Shown here: one piece after another, positions 26,062 to 34,159 of the stretch
Numbering within the stretch: the first letter of the stretch is position 1
Layout of the letters: the number at the start of each line of letters is the position of its first letter
NCBI GenBank assembly: GCA_963843755.1
Contig: CAWJLS010000007.1
Coordinates: 124,001-188,000, forward strand
Direction: 5' to 3'
Length of the DNA: 64,000 nt
DNA from: CAWJLS01 sp963843755
GTDB taxonomy: Bacteria > Acidobacteriota > Thermoanaerobaculia > Multivoradales > DATKCC01
The notes under the pieces: generated by a model
Database searches by the model: none
What the model was told of the DNA's origin: nothing
The model's input: the letters and a program-made list of their open reading frames with translations, nothing else
Translations under genes and position numbers: made by a program

Positions 26062-27495
26062 TCAGACGGCCGCGGTCGCGCGCGGGCTCGGCGCGCGCCG
26101 TTCGGCGACCATCCGCTCGGCCAGCTCGGTCGCCGTCTGGATGCAGTCGGGCACCGAGACGCCGCCGGTCCAGTTGCCGGAGAGGTAGAGCCCCGGATGC
26201 TCGGCCTCGATGCGGGCGGCGAGCTCGACGAAGCGGCCGTGGCCGACCTCGTACTGGGGGATCGCCCGGGGCCAGCGGCGGAGCTCGCGGAAGACCGGCG
26301 CGCCGGTCAGGCCGACGGCCCGGTTCAGGTCGCCGAGCATGGTGCGGTGGAGCGCCTCGTCGTCGAGCTCCAGGAGCTGCGGGTTGGTGCGGCCGCCGGC
26401 GAAGGCGGCGAGGGCGACGTGGTCCTCCGGGGCGCGGTCGGGGAAGAGGCTCGACGGGAACAGGCAGCCGAGCACGGTCAGCGACTCCTTGCGCGGCGCC
26501 AGGAAGCCGAAGCCGTCGAGCGGGTGGCGGACGCTCGCCCGCGGGAAGCCGTAGGAGGCGACCACCACCGGTGCGTAGGGGATCTCGGCGATCGGCGCGC
26601 TCGCGCCGGCGGTGAGGCCGCCGAGCAGGGCGGCGGCGGCGTCGGCCGGCACGGCGAGGACCACCTGCTCGGCCTCGATCGTCTCGCCCGTTTCGCCCGT
26701 TTCGCCTTCGAGGGTGATCCGGAAGCCGTCGCCGTCTCCGGAGCGCTCGATCGTCCGGCAGCGGACGCCGGTCCTCACCCGGCCGCCGGCCTGTTCGATC
26801 GCCCGGGCCAGGCGGCGGGGGAGCATCTCGAGCCCTTCGCGCATGGAGATCATGCCGCCGCCGGGCTGGGGGCCCTTGCGGCGTGCCAGGGCGCCGCGGA
26901 TCAGGCTGCCGTGCTCGTGCTCCAGGCTCCAGATCCGCGACACCGCCCAGCGCACCGACAGGCGCTCCGGGTCCCCCGCGTAGACGCCGGAGACGAACGG
27001 CCCGACCGCGTAGTCGAGGAACTCCTGGCCGAGGCGGCGGCGGACGAACGCGGCGATCGACTCCTCGGTGCCCTCGGGCGGGCGGCCGATCCACGGCTCC
27101 TTGAGCAGGCGGAGCTTGGCGCCGACGGAGAAGAGACGGGTGGTGAGGAAGGAGGGCGGGCTGCCCGGTAGCGGTTGCAGGCGGTCGCCTTTCCACAGGT
27201 AGCGCCGCTTGGAGGCGGGGCGGGCGAACAGCGTCACCGGCTCGAGGCCGGCTTCCGAGAGCAACTGGCCGACCGCGGGGCGGCTGGAGAGGACGGTGTT
27301 CGGGCCCTGCTCGAAGGTCCAGCCGTCGCGGCGCAGCGTCTGGATGGCGCCGCCGACCGCGCCGGACGCTTCGAGAACCAGCGGTGCCGGACCTCCCTCC
27401 CCGCCGGGGCCGCTCCCCGCGCGGCTCAGGTGGAACGCGACGGTCAGCCCGGAGATCCCGGCACCGACGACGACGACCTTGTGCTCCCCGCCCAT
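26062..27495 (-). CDS. hemG: Protoporphyrinogen oxidase (HemG/HemY type, FAD)
   Basis: A 477-aa oxygen-dependent-type protoporphyrinogen IX oxidase, which forms protoporphyrin IX late in heme synthesis. It opens with the FAD-binding VVVGAGISGLTVAFHLSRAG and an E in LVLEASGAVGGAIQT. Family blocks include FEQGPNTVLSSRP, FVSGVYAGDPERLSVRWA, and the C-terminal GLYLSGNWTGGVSVPDCI. The ATG at 27495 is chosen because it opens the dinucleotide fold; the longer frame to 28035 is a shadow of other genes. It follows the FeoA-like gene by 11 bases and forms a unit with hemN and feoB. The symbol hemY is also used for this enzyme type. Confidence 0.9.
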   Translation of the reverse strand: MGGEHKVVVVGAGISGLTVAFHLSRAGSGPGGEGGPAPLVLEASGAVGGAIQTLRRDGWTFEQGPNTVLSSRPAVGQLLSEAGLEPVTLFARPASKRRYLWKGDRLQPLPGSPPSFLTTRLFSVGAKLRLLKEPWIGRPPEGTEESIAAFVRRRLGQEFLDYAVGPFVSGVYAGDPERLSVRWAVSRIWSLEHEHGSLIRGALARRKGPQPGGGMISMREGLEMLPRRLARAIEQAGGRVRTGVRCRTIERSGDGDGFRITLEGETGETGETIEAEQVVLAVPADAAAALLGGLTAGASAPIAEIPYAPVVVASYGFPRASVRHPLDGFGFLAPRKESLTVLGCLFPSSLFPDRAPEDHVALAAFAGGRTNPQLLELDDEALHRTMLGDLNRAVGLTGAPVFRELRRWPRAIPQYEVGHGRFVELAARIEAEHPGLYLSGNWTGGVSVPDCIQTATELAERMVAERRAPSPRATAAV

Positions 27496-27506
27496 GGCGC
27501 CCGAGT

Positions 27507-28064
27507 CTACCGGTGAAGCCGGTGAAGTGCGGTGCCGCGGCGACCGCCGATGGCGACCATGCGGGCGCTCTGCCGGGAACGGGGTGCCGCGACGGAGACG
27601 AGGGCGTCCTCCGCCTCGTCCTCTTCGTCCTCCCCGGTGCGATCGACGACGATCGAAGCAGCCACCTCGGACTCGAGGGCGATGACGGTCTCGCCGACCT
27701 CGACCACGTACGAGGGGTAGCGCTGGAGCAGCACGATCTCCGAGCCCGGCACCAGCCCGAAGACCGCCAGGGCGTTGTGCCGCGCCGAGCTCTCGCCCGC
27801 CAGGTGCGCCACCGCCGCCCGCTCGCCCGTCCGCATGTCCTGCACCGTGCGGGTGCCGGGCGGGCAGGCGACCGGCCGGGGTCCCCTGCCGAGCAGCCGC
27901 TTGAACCAGGAGATGGCGCGGGGCGTCTCGGGGAACTCGTAGTCGCACGACGGACAGCGCAGCAGGCCGCAGGCGCTGCGCAGCGGGCAGCCGTGCTCGC
28001 ACAAGGTGTCCGTGGGTTGGAACTCGAGCCCGCACAGCGGGCAGGTCACGATACGGTCAGCCAT
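27507..28064 (-). CDS. FeoA-domain protein with N-terminal zinc ribbon
   Basis: A 185-aa protein. The first 45 residues hold seven Cys (C8, C11, C22, C26, C32, C37, C40; CPLCGLEFQ, CEHGCPL, CPSCDYEF) in a zinc-ribbon or Fe-S-like arrangement. Residues about 70-150 form a FeoA/SH3-like domain (GLVPGSEIVLLQRYPSYVVEVGETVIALE). FeoA domains contact FeoB and modulate ferrous iron uptake. A FeoA fused to a Cys-rich module is unusual and suggests sensing of iron, zinc or redox state. The gene start overlaps the end of feoB by 19 bases, so expression is tightly linked. The C-terminal tail (EDEEDEAEDA then basic) is low complexity. Confidence 0.82.
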   Translation of the reverse strand: MADRIVTCPLCGLEFQPTDTLCEHGCPLRSACGLLRCPSCDYEFPETPRAISWFKRLLGRGPRPVACPPGTRTVQDMRTGERAAVAHLAGESSARHNALAVFGLVPGSEIVLLQRYPSYVVEVGETVIALESEVAASIVVDRTGEDEEDEAEDALVSVAAPRSRQSARMVAIGGRRGTALHRLHR

Positions 28065-30088
28065 GTCGCCACCCAATGGACCATGCCTCCGACGAAGAAG
28101 GCGAAGGGGAAGATGAAGGCTGCCATGGCCCACGCCACCTTCCAGCCGTGCTCCTTCGCGATCATCAGGAAGTTCGCGATGCACGGCATGAAGAGGGTGA
28201 TCGTCACCATGGCGACCAGGATCTGGAGCGGGGAGAGGACCGCCGACGGTCCGGTGGCGGCCTGGAGCAGGTAGACCGCACCGAAGTCGCGGCGCATGAA
28301 CCCGACGAGGAAGGCGTTCGAGGTCTCGGCCGGCAGCCCGAGCCAGCCGGTGACCAGCGGCTCGCCCCAGTGGGCGATCTTGGCCAGGGCGCCGACCTGG
28401 TCGAGCAGGAAGAGCGCCGCCGTGCCGAGGATGAACAGCGGGATCACCTCCCGCAGGTACCAGTTCAGCCGGCTGAAGGTCTTGATCAGCACGTTGCCGA
28501 GCTGGGGCCGGCGCATGGGCGGGATCTCGAGGATGAAGTCTCCCGCGTCCTCGCCGCCGAAGACGCGGGCGGTCAGCCAGCCGACGAGGAAGATGACGGC
28601 GATGATCAGCACCACCCAGGTCAGGGCGCCGGCCAGGGAGAGCGACGCCATCATCGCCAGCAGCACGCCGAGCTGGGCCGAGCACGGGACCGCCAGCGCC
28701 AGCAGCATGGTGGTGACGACCCGCTCCTTACGCGACTCGAGCACCCGGGTGGTCATGGTCGCCATGGTGTCGCAGCCGAGCCCCAGGATCATCGGCAGGA
28801 CGGCCTTGCCGTTGAGGCCCATGAGCCGGAACAGCCGGTTGACCATGATCGACATCCTGGGCAGGTAGCCCGAGTCCTCCAGGATGCTGAATAGGAGGAA
28901 GAAGGTCGTGACGATGGGGAAGACGATCGCCAGGGCGTAGGAGACCGCCATGGTGAACACCCCGTACTGCCCGACCAGGCCGTCGTGGCAGAAGCGCAGG
29001 ACCTTCTGGAAGGCGGTCAGCTCGGTTCCGGCCGGGATCTCGTAGGCGGGCACCAGGGCCGTCTTCGAGATCGTCCCCAGGGGGATCTCCCGGATCGGCG
29101 TGATCGGCAGGGCGATCGTCGCCTCCATGTCCTCGGAGGCGTGGGTGTGGGGGAACGGGAAGACCGTATCGGCGGCCCGGATCGCCAGCGGGCTGATGCG
29201 CTCGTTGAACAGCCCGGTCTCCATCAGGTTGACCAGGGTGCCGGCGCCGAACAGGCCGACGAACCAGAATACGACCAGCAGTGCGGCTGCCAGCAGGCCG
29301 AGCCCCTTGATCGGGTGCATGGCCCAGAAGCCGAGGCGCACGCCGAACGAGGCGTGCTTCGGCCGCTCCATGGAGTAGGTGCGGGCCAGGATCTCGTTGA
29401 TCAGCCCCAGGCGCGCCCGGTTTCGTTCGTACTCGGAGCGGTGGCCGGCCGCGTCCCCGCCGGCGCCGCCGGCGTCCACCCCGCCCGGCACCCGGAGCTG
29501 GTCCTGGAGAAGCGGCCGGGACGGCCGCGTCTCCGACGCTCCGGTGAGCACGTCGATCACCGCCTGGGTGCCCCGGTTGCGCAGGGCGATCGTGGTCACC
29601 ACCGGCACCCCCAGCAGCCGCGCCAGGCGCGCCGTGTCGATCCGGCCGCCACGCTGCTCGAGCTCGTCCATCATGTTGAGCACCAGCACCATGGGGCGGC
29701 CGAGCTCGGCGAGCTGGAGGGTCAGCAGCAGCGCCCGGCGGAGGTTCTTGGCGTCGGCCACCTGGACGATGGTCGCCTCCGGGCTCCGGTCGATCATCTC
29801 CCGGGTCACCCGGGCGTCCTCGGCCCGGGGCGAGATGTCGTTGATCCCGGGGGTGTCGATCACCTCCACGTCGTGCTCCCCGGAGGGGCCGTGGAAGGCG
29901 GCCCGGGCGCGGGCGATCTCGACCGTCGTGCCGGGGAAGTTCGACACGGTGACGTAGCGCTGGGTGAGGTTGCGGAACAGGACGCTCTTGCCGACGTTCG
30001 GATTGCCGACCAGCAGGACCGTCTTCTGGCGGGCCTCTTCGGCGAGCCGATCGGGGCGCCTCGGGGTCTGGATGCTGTCCACGGCCAT
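28046..30088 (-). CDS. feoB: Ferrous iron transporter B
   Basis: A 680-aa inner-membrane Fe2+ transporter with an N-terminal G domain: G1 GNPNVGKS, G2 in VSNFPGTTVE, G3 DTPG, G4 NMMD. The membrane part (about 255-680) has two Gate regions, including FPIVTTFFLLFSILEDSGYLPR and VPCSAQLGVLLAMMA. It lies between hemN (81 bases upstream) and the FeoA-like gene (19-base overlap). Together they feed iron to heme synthesis. The start at 30088 has GAGAGAG upstream. Confidence 0.95.
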   Translation of the reverse strand: MAVDSIQTPRRPDRLAEEARQKTVLLVGNPNVGKSVLFRNLTQRYVTVSNFPGTTVEIARARAAFHGPSGEHDVEVIDTPGINDISPRAEDARVTREMIDRSPEATIVQVADAKNLRRALLLTLQLAELGRPMVLVLNMMDELEQRGGRIDTARLARLLGVPVVTTIALRNRGTQAVIDVLTGASETRPSRPLLQDQLRVPGGVDAGGAGGDAAGHRSEYERNRARLGLINEILARTYSMERPKHASFGVRLGFWAMHPIKGLGLLAAALLVVFWFVGLFGAGTLVNLMETGLFNERISPLAIRAADTVFPFPHTHASEDMEATIALPITPIREIPLGTISKTALVPAYEIPAGTELTAFQKVLRFCHDGLVGQYGVFTMAVSYALAIVFPIVTTFFLLFSILEDSGYLPRMSIMVNRLFRLMGLNGKAVLPMILGLGCDTMATMTTRVLESRKERVVTTMLLALAVPCSAQLGVLLAMMASLSLAGALTWVVLIIAVIFLVGWLTARVFGGEDAGDFILEIPPMRRPQLGNVLIKTFSRLNWYLREVIPLFILGTAALFLLDQVGALAKIAHWGEPLVTGWLGLPAETSNAFLVGFMRRDFGAVYLLQAATGPSAVLSPLQILVAMVTITLFMPCIANFLMIAKEHGWKVAWAMAAFIFPFAFFVGGMVHWVATWLTVS

Positions 30089-30169
30089 CGGTCGCTCTCT
30101 CGTCGTCGTCGGGGGTTTCCCGTTCGAGGTGGGTCGGGGCGGAAGGTCTCTGGCGAGTCGTCAGGGCGT

Positions 30170-31579
30170 TCAGACAGTGCGCGAGTAGCGCGCCTTGGCG
30201 GCGGCCGGCTTGCCCAGGTAGCCGTCGAAGCACATGGCCACGTTGCGCACCAGCAGCCGTCCGAACGGTGTCACCCGGAGGCCGCGGTCGTCCATCTCCA
30301 CCAGCCCGTCCGCGGCCAGCGGCTCGAGCGCTTCGAGGGCGTCGGCGAAGTGCTCGTCGAAGTCGACGCCGAAGTGGCGCTCGATCGCCCCCTTGTCCAG
30401 CCGGAAGTGGCTCATGATGCCCATGATCACGGCCCGGCGGAGGCGGTCCTCCGGCGTCGGGAAGAGGCCGCGGAAGACCGGCAGCCGGTCCTCGTCCAGG
30501 GCCGCCTGGTAGTCGTCCAGCCCCTTGACGTTCTGGGCGAAGCCGCCGGCCACGTGGCCGATCGACGAGACGCCGAACGCCACCAGGTCGGTCCGGCCAC
30601 AGGTGCTGTAGCCCTGGAAGTTGCGGGTCAGGGTGCCGTCCTCGAGCGCCCGGGTCAGCGGGTCCTCCGGCTTGGCGAAATGGTCCATGCCGATGAAGGC
30701 GTAGCCGGCGGAGGTGAGCTGGTTGGCGGTGTTCTCGAGCAGGGTGAGCTTGGTCTCCGGATCGGGCAGCGCCGCCGGGTCGATGGTCTTCTGGTGGGCG
30801 AACATCTCCGGCAGGTAGGCGAAGTTGAACACCGCGATCCGGTCCGGGCTCATGCGGATGACTTCGTTGACCGTGCGCCCGAAGCTCTCGGGCGTCTGGT
30901 GGGGAAGGCCGTAGATCAGGTCGACGTTGACGCTGTCGATGCCGCGGCGGTGGGCGCCGTCGAGGATGCGCCAGGTCTCCTCCACCGGCTGCACCCGGTT
31001 GACCGCCCTCTGGACCGTCGGATCGATGTCCTGGACGCCCATGGACAGCCGGTTGACGCCGCCGGCGGCCAGGGCGTCGAGCTGCTCCTCAGTGCACATC
31101 CGCGGGTCGACCTCGACGCCGAGCTCGCAGTCGTCGGTGAGGCGGAAGTGCCGGCGGATCATCGCCATCAGCTCGGCCATCTCGGCCGGCGGCAGGAAGG
31201 TCGGCGTGCCGCCGCCCCAGTGGAGCTGGATGGTGTCGCGCTCGCGGCCGTCCAGGAGCTCGGAAACCTTGGCCATCTCCTTCTCGACCCAGGGCAGGTA
31301 GGCCCGGGCCCGGTCCCGGTTCCGCGAAATGATCACGTTGCAGCCGCAGAAGAAGCAGCGCCGCTCGCAGAACGGCACGTGGACGTAGAGCGACAGCGGG
31401 AGGGCGTCCTGGCGGCTCTCGATCAGGAGCTGGGAGTAGTCGGCCGAGGAGAAGCCGTCCCGGAACTGGGGCGCGGTCGGGTAGGAGGTGTAGCGCGGGC
31501 CCGGGCGGTCGTACTTCTTCACCAGCTCGCGATCGAAGTGGAACTCGTGCAGGGAGGAGGTCGTCGTCTTGGTCGTCAT
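30170..31579 (-). CDS. hemN: Oxygen-independent coproporphyrinogen III oxidase
   Basis: A 469-aa radical-SAM enzyme that decarboxylates coproporphyrinogen III to protoporphyrinogen IX without oxygen. The radical-SAM cluster motif is CERRCFFCGC (Cys-x3-Cys-x2-Cys, plus the extra Cys typical of HemN). Other HemN blocks are YTSYPTAPQF, HWGGGTPTFL, EVDPRMCTEEQL, NVDLIYGLPHQT, and GYSTCGRTDLVAFGVSSIG near the C-terminus. It is the first gene of the hemN, feoB, FeoA-like, hemG unit. A perfect 15-base palindrome lies about 35-50 bases upstream of its ATG and is a likely operator. Since HemN serves low-oxygen life, an oxygen or iron regulator is expected. Confidence 0.95.
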   Translation of the reverse strand: MTTKTTTSSLHEFHFDRELVKKYDRPGPRYTSYPTAPQFRDGFSSADYSQLLIESRQDALPLSLYVHVPFCERRCFFCGCNVIISRNRDRARAYLPWVEKEMAKVSELLDGRERDTIQLHWGGGTPTFLPPAEMAELMAMIRRHFRLTDDCELGVEVDPRMCTEEQLDALAAGGVNRLSMGVQDIDPTVQRAVNRVQPVEETWRILDGAHRRGIDSVNVDLIYGLPHQTPESFGRTVNEVIRMSPDRIAVFNFAYLPEMFAHQKTIDPAALPDPETKLTLLENTANQLTSAGYAFIGMDHFAKPEDPLTRALEDGTLTRNFQGYSTCGRTDLVAFGVSSIGHVAGGFAQNVKGLDDYQAALDEDRLPVFRGLFPTPEDRLRRAVIMGIMSHFRLDKGAIERHFGVDFDEHFADALEALEPLAADGLVEMDDRGLRVTPFGRLLVRNVAMCFDGYLGKPAAAKARYSRTV

Positions 31580-32017
31580 GAGTGGGGCTCGCGGGTCATT
31601 GGTGGGGGCCTGTGACCAACTTGGTCAAGAATAGGGGCTTGTCCGGCAAGGGCCACCACCCGACGGGGCGGGGTCGGCGGATTGTTGGGGCGGGATGGAG
31701 GAGGGGCGGGAGGTCTGTCGGGAGCGTCCGGGAGGGAGGGGCGGCAGGGGACGGCAGAGCTGGACGGTTGGGAGATCAACGCTCGCCTCGTTGGCGTCCG
31801 CGTCGGGCCTGGCTGGCTGCTCGGAGGCCGTCGCGGACGCGGCCGCCAGCGCCCCTGTGGCCCCTCCCTCCCGGACGCTCCACGTGCGAGCCGTTTGTCC
31901 CCCCGCCCCCCGGATCACGGAAGGTTGAAAGAAGACCGGGCGAGTCGAGGGTGCCTGGCTTGTCTCTGAGGGTGATATCCGGTAGCGTAGGGGAGTCGAT
32001 TACGGAGATCATTCGAG
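31580..32017. other. Divergent intergenic region, no gene seen
   Basis: About 440 bases between hemN (minus) and the antitoxin gene (plus). The left part holds the palindrome at 31613-31627. The right part is an imperfect GC-rich stretch with several short overlapping frames on both strands, none with recognisable protein character. It ends with GGAG before the antitoxin ATG. Confidence 0.5.
31613..31627. promoter_or_regulatory. Perfect palindrome upstream of hemN (candidate operator)
   Basis: TGACCAA-C-TTGGTCA is a perfect inverted repeat of 7 bases on either side of one base. It is near hemN and reads TTGACCAAGTTGGTCAC on the hemN strand. It is related to, but not the same as, the FNR site (TTGAT-N4-ATCAA). 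A Crp/Fnr regulator is encoded at 43430-44119, but linkage between the two is only a guess. Confidence 0.5.
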
Positions 32018-32908
32018 ATGCCGAGGGCGGAAAGGGGCGGAGCCGGTGAGGCTCCGGAGGAGCGACGAGGGGATCACACGTACGACGTGGTCCCTCGAAG
32101 TGACGGCTGGGCGGTCAAGAGGCAAGGGGCGGAGCGGGCCAGCGCCGTGTTCCCGACAAGAAGGGAAGCTGAAGAGCGCGCGAAGGAGTTGGTCACGCGT
32201 CTTGGAGCCGGGACGGTACGGCTCCTGGGTCGGTCCGGACAGCTCAAGGAGTCGATCATCATCAGGAATCGGGATCTCCCGGTGCGGTCCACGAACCGAC
32301 GAGGAGGAAGCAAGGGTTCGGTGCGCGGTGGCTCGGATCGGCTTTTCGACGCTCCTTCTGGCGAGATCGAGGGGTTTCATGAGCTGGGGACGAGGCTCGA
32401 GGTGTCCGTCGGCGAGGTGGCTGAGCCCGTCGCGGAGATGGTCGCGCCTTCGCCTCGGTTCTCGGAGATGATCGAGGCGATGATGCCGGCGGTGGTGCCG
32501 ACGCCCGCGACCGTCTTGCAGGCGCGGCGAAACGGCGCGGCGCGGACGGCTCTGATGGAGGAGTTCGGTCTGCTGACGAGCGCGGAGGTGGCGGAGCTGA
32601 ATCAGTCCGGGGCCGAGAACCGGGCGGCGTTGGCCAGCCGGTGGAAGCGGGAAGGGAGGATCTTTTCGGTCAAGCACCGGGGGCGCGACTACTTTCCCGG
32701 GTTCCAGCTCGACCGGGAGGCGCAGCCCCGGGCGGTGATCGCGGAGGTGCTCGCGCAGTTCGGCGCAGGCTACGGCTGGGAGACGGCGCTCTGGTTCACG
32801 GCTCCCAACGGCTATCTGGACGGACGGAGGCCCGTCGACCTTCTCGAGACCGATCCGGAGGCCGTCGTCGGGGCTGCTGAGCACGAGGCGGCCGAGATCT
32901 ACTTCTAG
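32018..32908 (+). CDS. RES-Xre-type antitoxin with fused DUF2188 domain
   Basis: A 296-aa protein. Residues about 20-85 match DUF2188 (YDVVPRSDGWAVKRQGAERA, FPTRREAEERAKEL, GRSGQLKESI). A poorly conserved middle follows (about 90-180). The C-terminal third (about 185-296) matches the MbcA/ParS/Xre antitoxin C-terminal domain: ASRWKREGRIFSVKHRGRDYF, PGFQLD, VIAEVLAQFG, ALWFTAPNGYLDGRRPVDLL. That domain normally binds and neutralises a RES toxin, which is exactly the next gene (nine bases downstream). A DUF2188 fusion is unusual for this antitoxin class; it may add nucleic-acid or protein binding and replace the usual Xre helix-turn-helix. Confidence 0.82.
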   Translation: MPRAERGGAGEAPEERRGDHTYDVVPRSDGWAVKRQGAERASAVFPTRREAEERAKELVTRLGAGTVRLLGRSGQLKESIIIRNRDLPVRSTNRRGGSKGSVRGGSDRLFDAPSGEIEGFHELGTRLEVSVGEVAEPVAEMVAPSPRFSEMIEAMMPAVVPTPATVLQARRNGAARTALMEEFGLLTSAEVAELNQSGAENRAALASRWKREGRIFSVKHRGRDYFPGFQLDREAQPRAVIAEVLAQFGAGYGWETALWFTAPNGYLDGRRPVDLLETDPEAVVGAAEHEAAEIYF

Positions 32909-32917
32909 GAGTCTGCG

Positions 32918-33571
32918 GTGATGGGAGGTCCGTGGCCACCGGAAGCCCCCGGCGAGCTCCTGCCGCGGGTGGTGAGGGTCGCGGCGGGGAAGGTTCTCGC
33001 CCGGGTTCACTCCGAGGGGTTTTCAGCGAACGAGCCGAACCCGGGGTTCGGCGCTGGTGGACGTTTCCACTTCGTCCAGGATGGACGGGGCGAGAGGGTC
33101 CCGGCCCTCTACGCCGCGGAGACGGCGGCAGCGGCGGTCGCGGAGACGATCTTCCACGAGGTACCGATCCGGCCGCCGGCGGGCCAGACCCCGGCAGTGG
33201 CCTCCCGCAAGCTCGTAGGGCGTGTGCTCTCCTCGATCCGGACCCGAAAAGACCTGGCGCTGGTGGAGCTTCACCATCCGGGTCTGGCTCACCTCCATCT
33301 CGAGCCGGGTGAGATCAGCGCCACGCTCCCCTCGGAGTACCCGCGGACCCGCGCGTGGGCCCAGGCCCTCTACGACACGACCGACTGCGCAGGTTTGGTC
33401 TGGATGTCCCGGCTCCACAACGCCGCGAAGGCCTATGTTCTGTTCGGTGACCGCCTGGGCGCGGGAGACCTCGCTCTGGTGGAGGATCCGCTTCCGCTCT
33501 GGTTCGGCCCGGGCCGTCGGCTGATGGACCGGTTCGCTGAGGAGCGAGCGATCCTGATCATCGAGCCGTAG
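32918..33571 (+). CDS. RES-domain toxin (NAD-degrading family)
   Basis: A 217-aa RES-domain protein. The family blocks are present: RVHSEGFSANEPNPGFGAG with GGRFHF, LYAAETAAAAVAETIFHEV, and an SRLHNAAKAYVLFGDR stretch in the second half. Known RES toxins (for example Mycobacterium MbcT and Photorhabdus Res) degrade NAD+ using conserved Arg, Tyr, Glu and Ser residues; the Arg, Tyr and Glu blocks are evident here. Together with the antitoxin upstream it forms a type II toxin-antitoxin operon. Its end overlaps the convergent OsmC gene by 14 bases. Confidence 0.87.
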   Translation: MMGGPWPPEAPGELLPRVVRVAAGKVLARVHSEGFSANEPNPGFGAGGRFHFVQDGRGERVPALYAAETAAAAVAETIFHEVPIRPPAGQTPAVASRKLVGRVLSSIRTRKDLALVELHHPGLAHLHLEPGEISATLPSEYPRTRAWAQALYDTTDCAGLVWMSRLHNAAKAYVLFGDRLGAGDLALVEDPLPLWFGPGRRLMDRFAEERAILIIEP

Positions 33572-33962
33572 CGGCTCCCTCCACGATGCTCGTCACGATC
33601 TCCGGCGGCTCGACCAGGTGCCGTTTGACCGCGCACTGGTCGATCGAGCGGAGGATGGCGCTCCGGTACTTCTCGGGGAAGTCGTCGGGCAGGTGGACCC
33701 GGATCTGGATGGCGGCGAGCCTGTGGCGCTCGGGGTCGCGCTCGAAGGCGAGGGTGATGGCGAGGTCGTCCGTGGAGAGGCCGCGCTGCTGGCAGAAGAC
33801 GAGGGCGTAGTAGCCGGCGCAGGTGCCGATCGAGGCGAGGAAGAGGTCGAACGGGGCGGGGCCGCTGTCGCCGCCTCCGGCGTGCTCCGGCTGGTCGGTG
33901 TGGACGGTGTGGCCTTTGAAGACGGCGTCGACTGCGGCGCCGCCGGGGAAGCGGATCTCCAT
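33558..33962 (-). CDS. OsmC family peroxide-reductase-like protein
   Basis: A 134-aa OsmC/YhfA-type protein. The two redox Cys are present in the expected context: GTCAGYYALVFCQQRGL in the first half and DQCAVKRHL toward the C-terminus. GGGDSGPAPFDLFLASI is typical of the family. Such proteins reduce organic hydroperoxides with a Cys pair, though the YhfA branch is less studied. The start at 33962 opens the usual MEIRFPGGAAVDA strand with AAAGGA upstream. It is convergent with the RES toxin (14-base overlap). Confidence 0.88.
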   Translation of the reverse strand: MEIRFPGGAAVDAVFKGHTVHTDQPEHAGGGDSGPAPFDLFLASIGTCAGYYALVFCQQRGLSTDDLAITLAFERDPERHRLAAIQIRVHLPDDFPEKYRSAILRSIDQCAVKRHLVEPPEIVTSIVEGAATAR

Positions 33963-34159
33963 GGTGATGCGGGTCCTTTCGGGTGGGAGGATGGTTCCTT
34001 GGGTCGTCGATGATGCCAGACGTGGTCGGTCGAGGACGAACGCCGGCCACCCGGTGAGAGACACGGAGCGCCCGAGAGGTTCCGATCGGGGGCGACAGGG
34101 ATGGACGAGGGGCCGCCGGGGCCGGTTCATAGAAACCGGGCCCCGGCGACCGCGGGGAG

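Noticed and set aside
31613..31627. The hemN palindrome as a classical FNR box
   Set aside because: It lacks the TTGAT-N4-ATCAA spacing; kept only as an unassigned operator.
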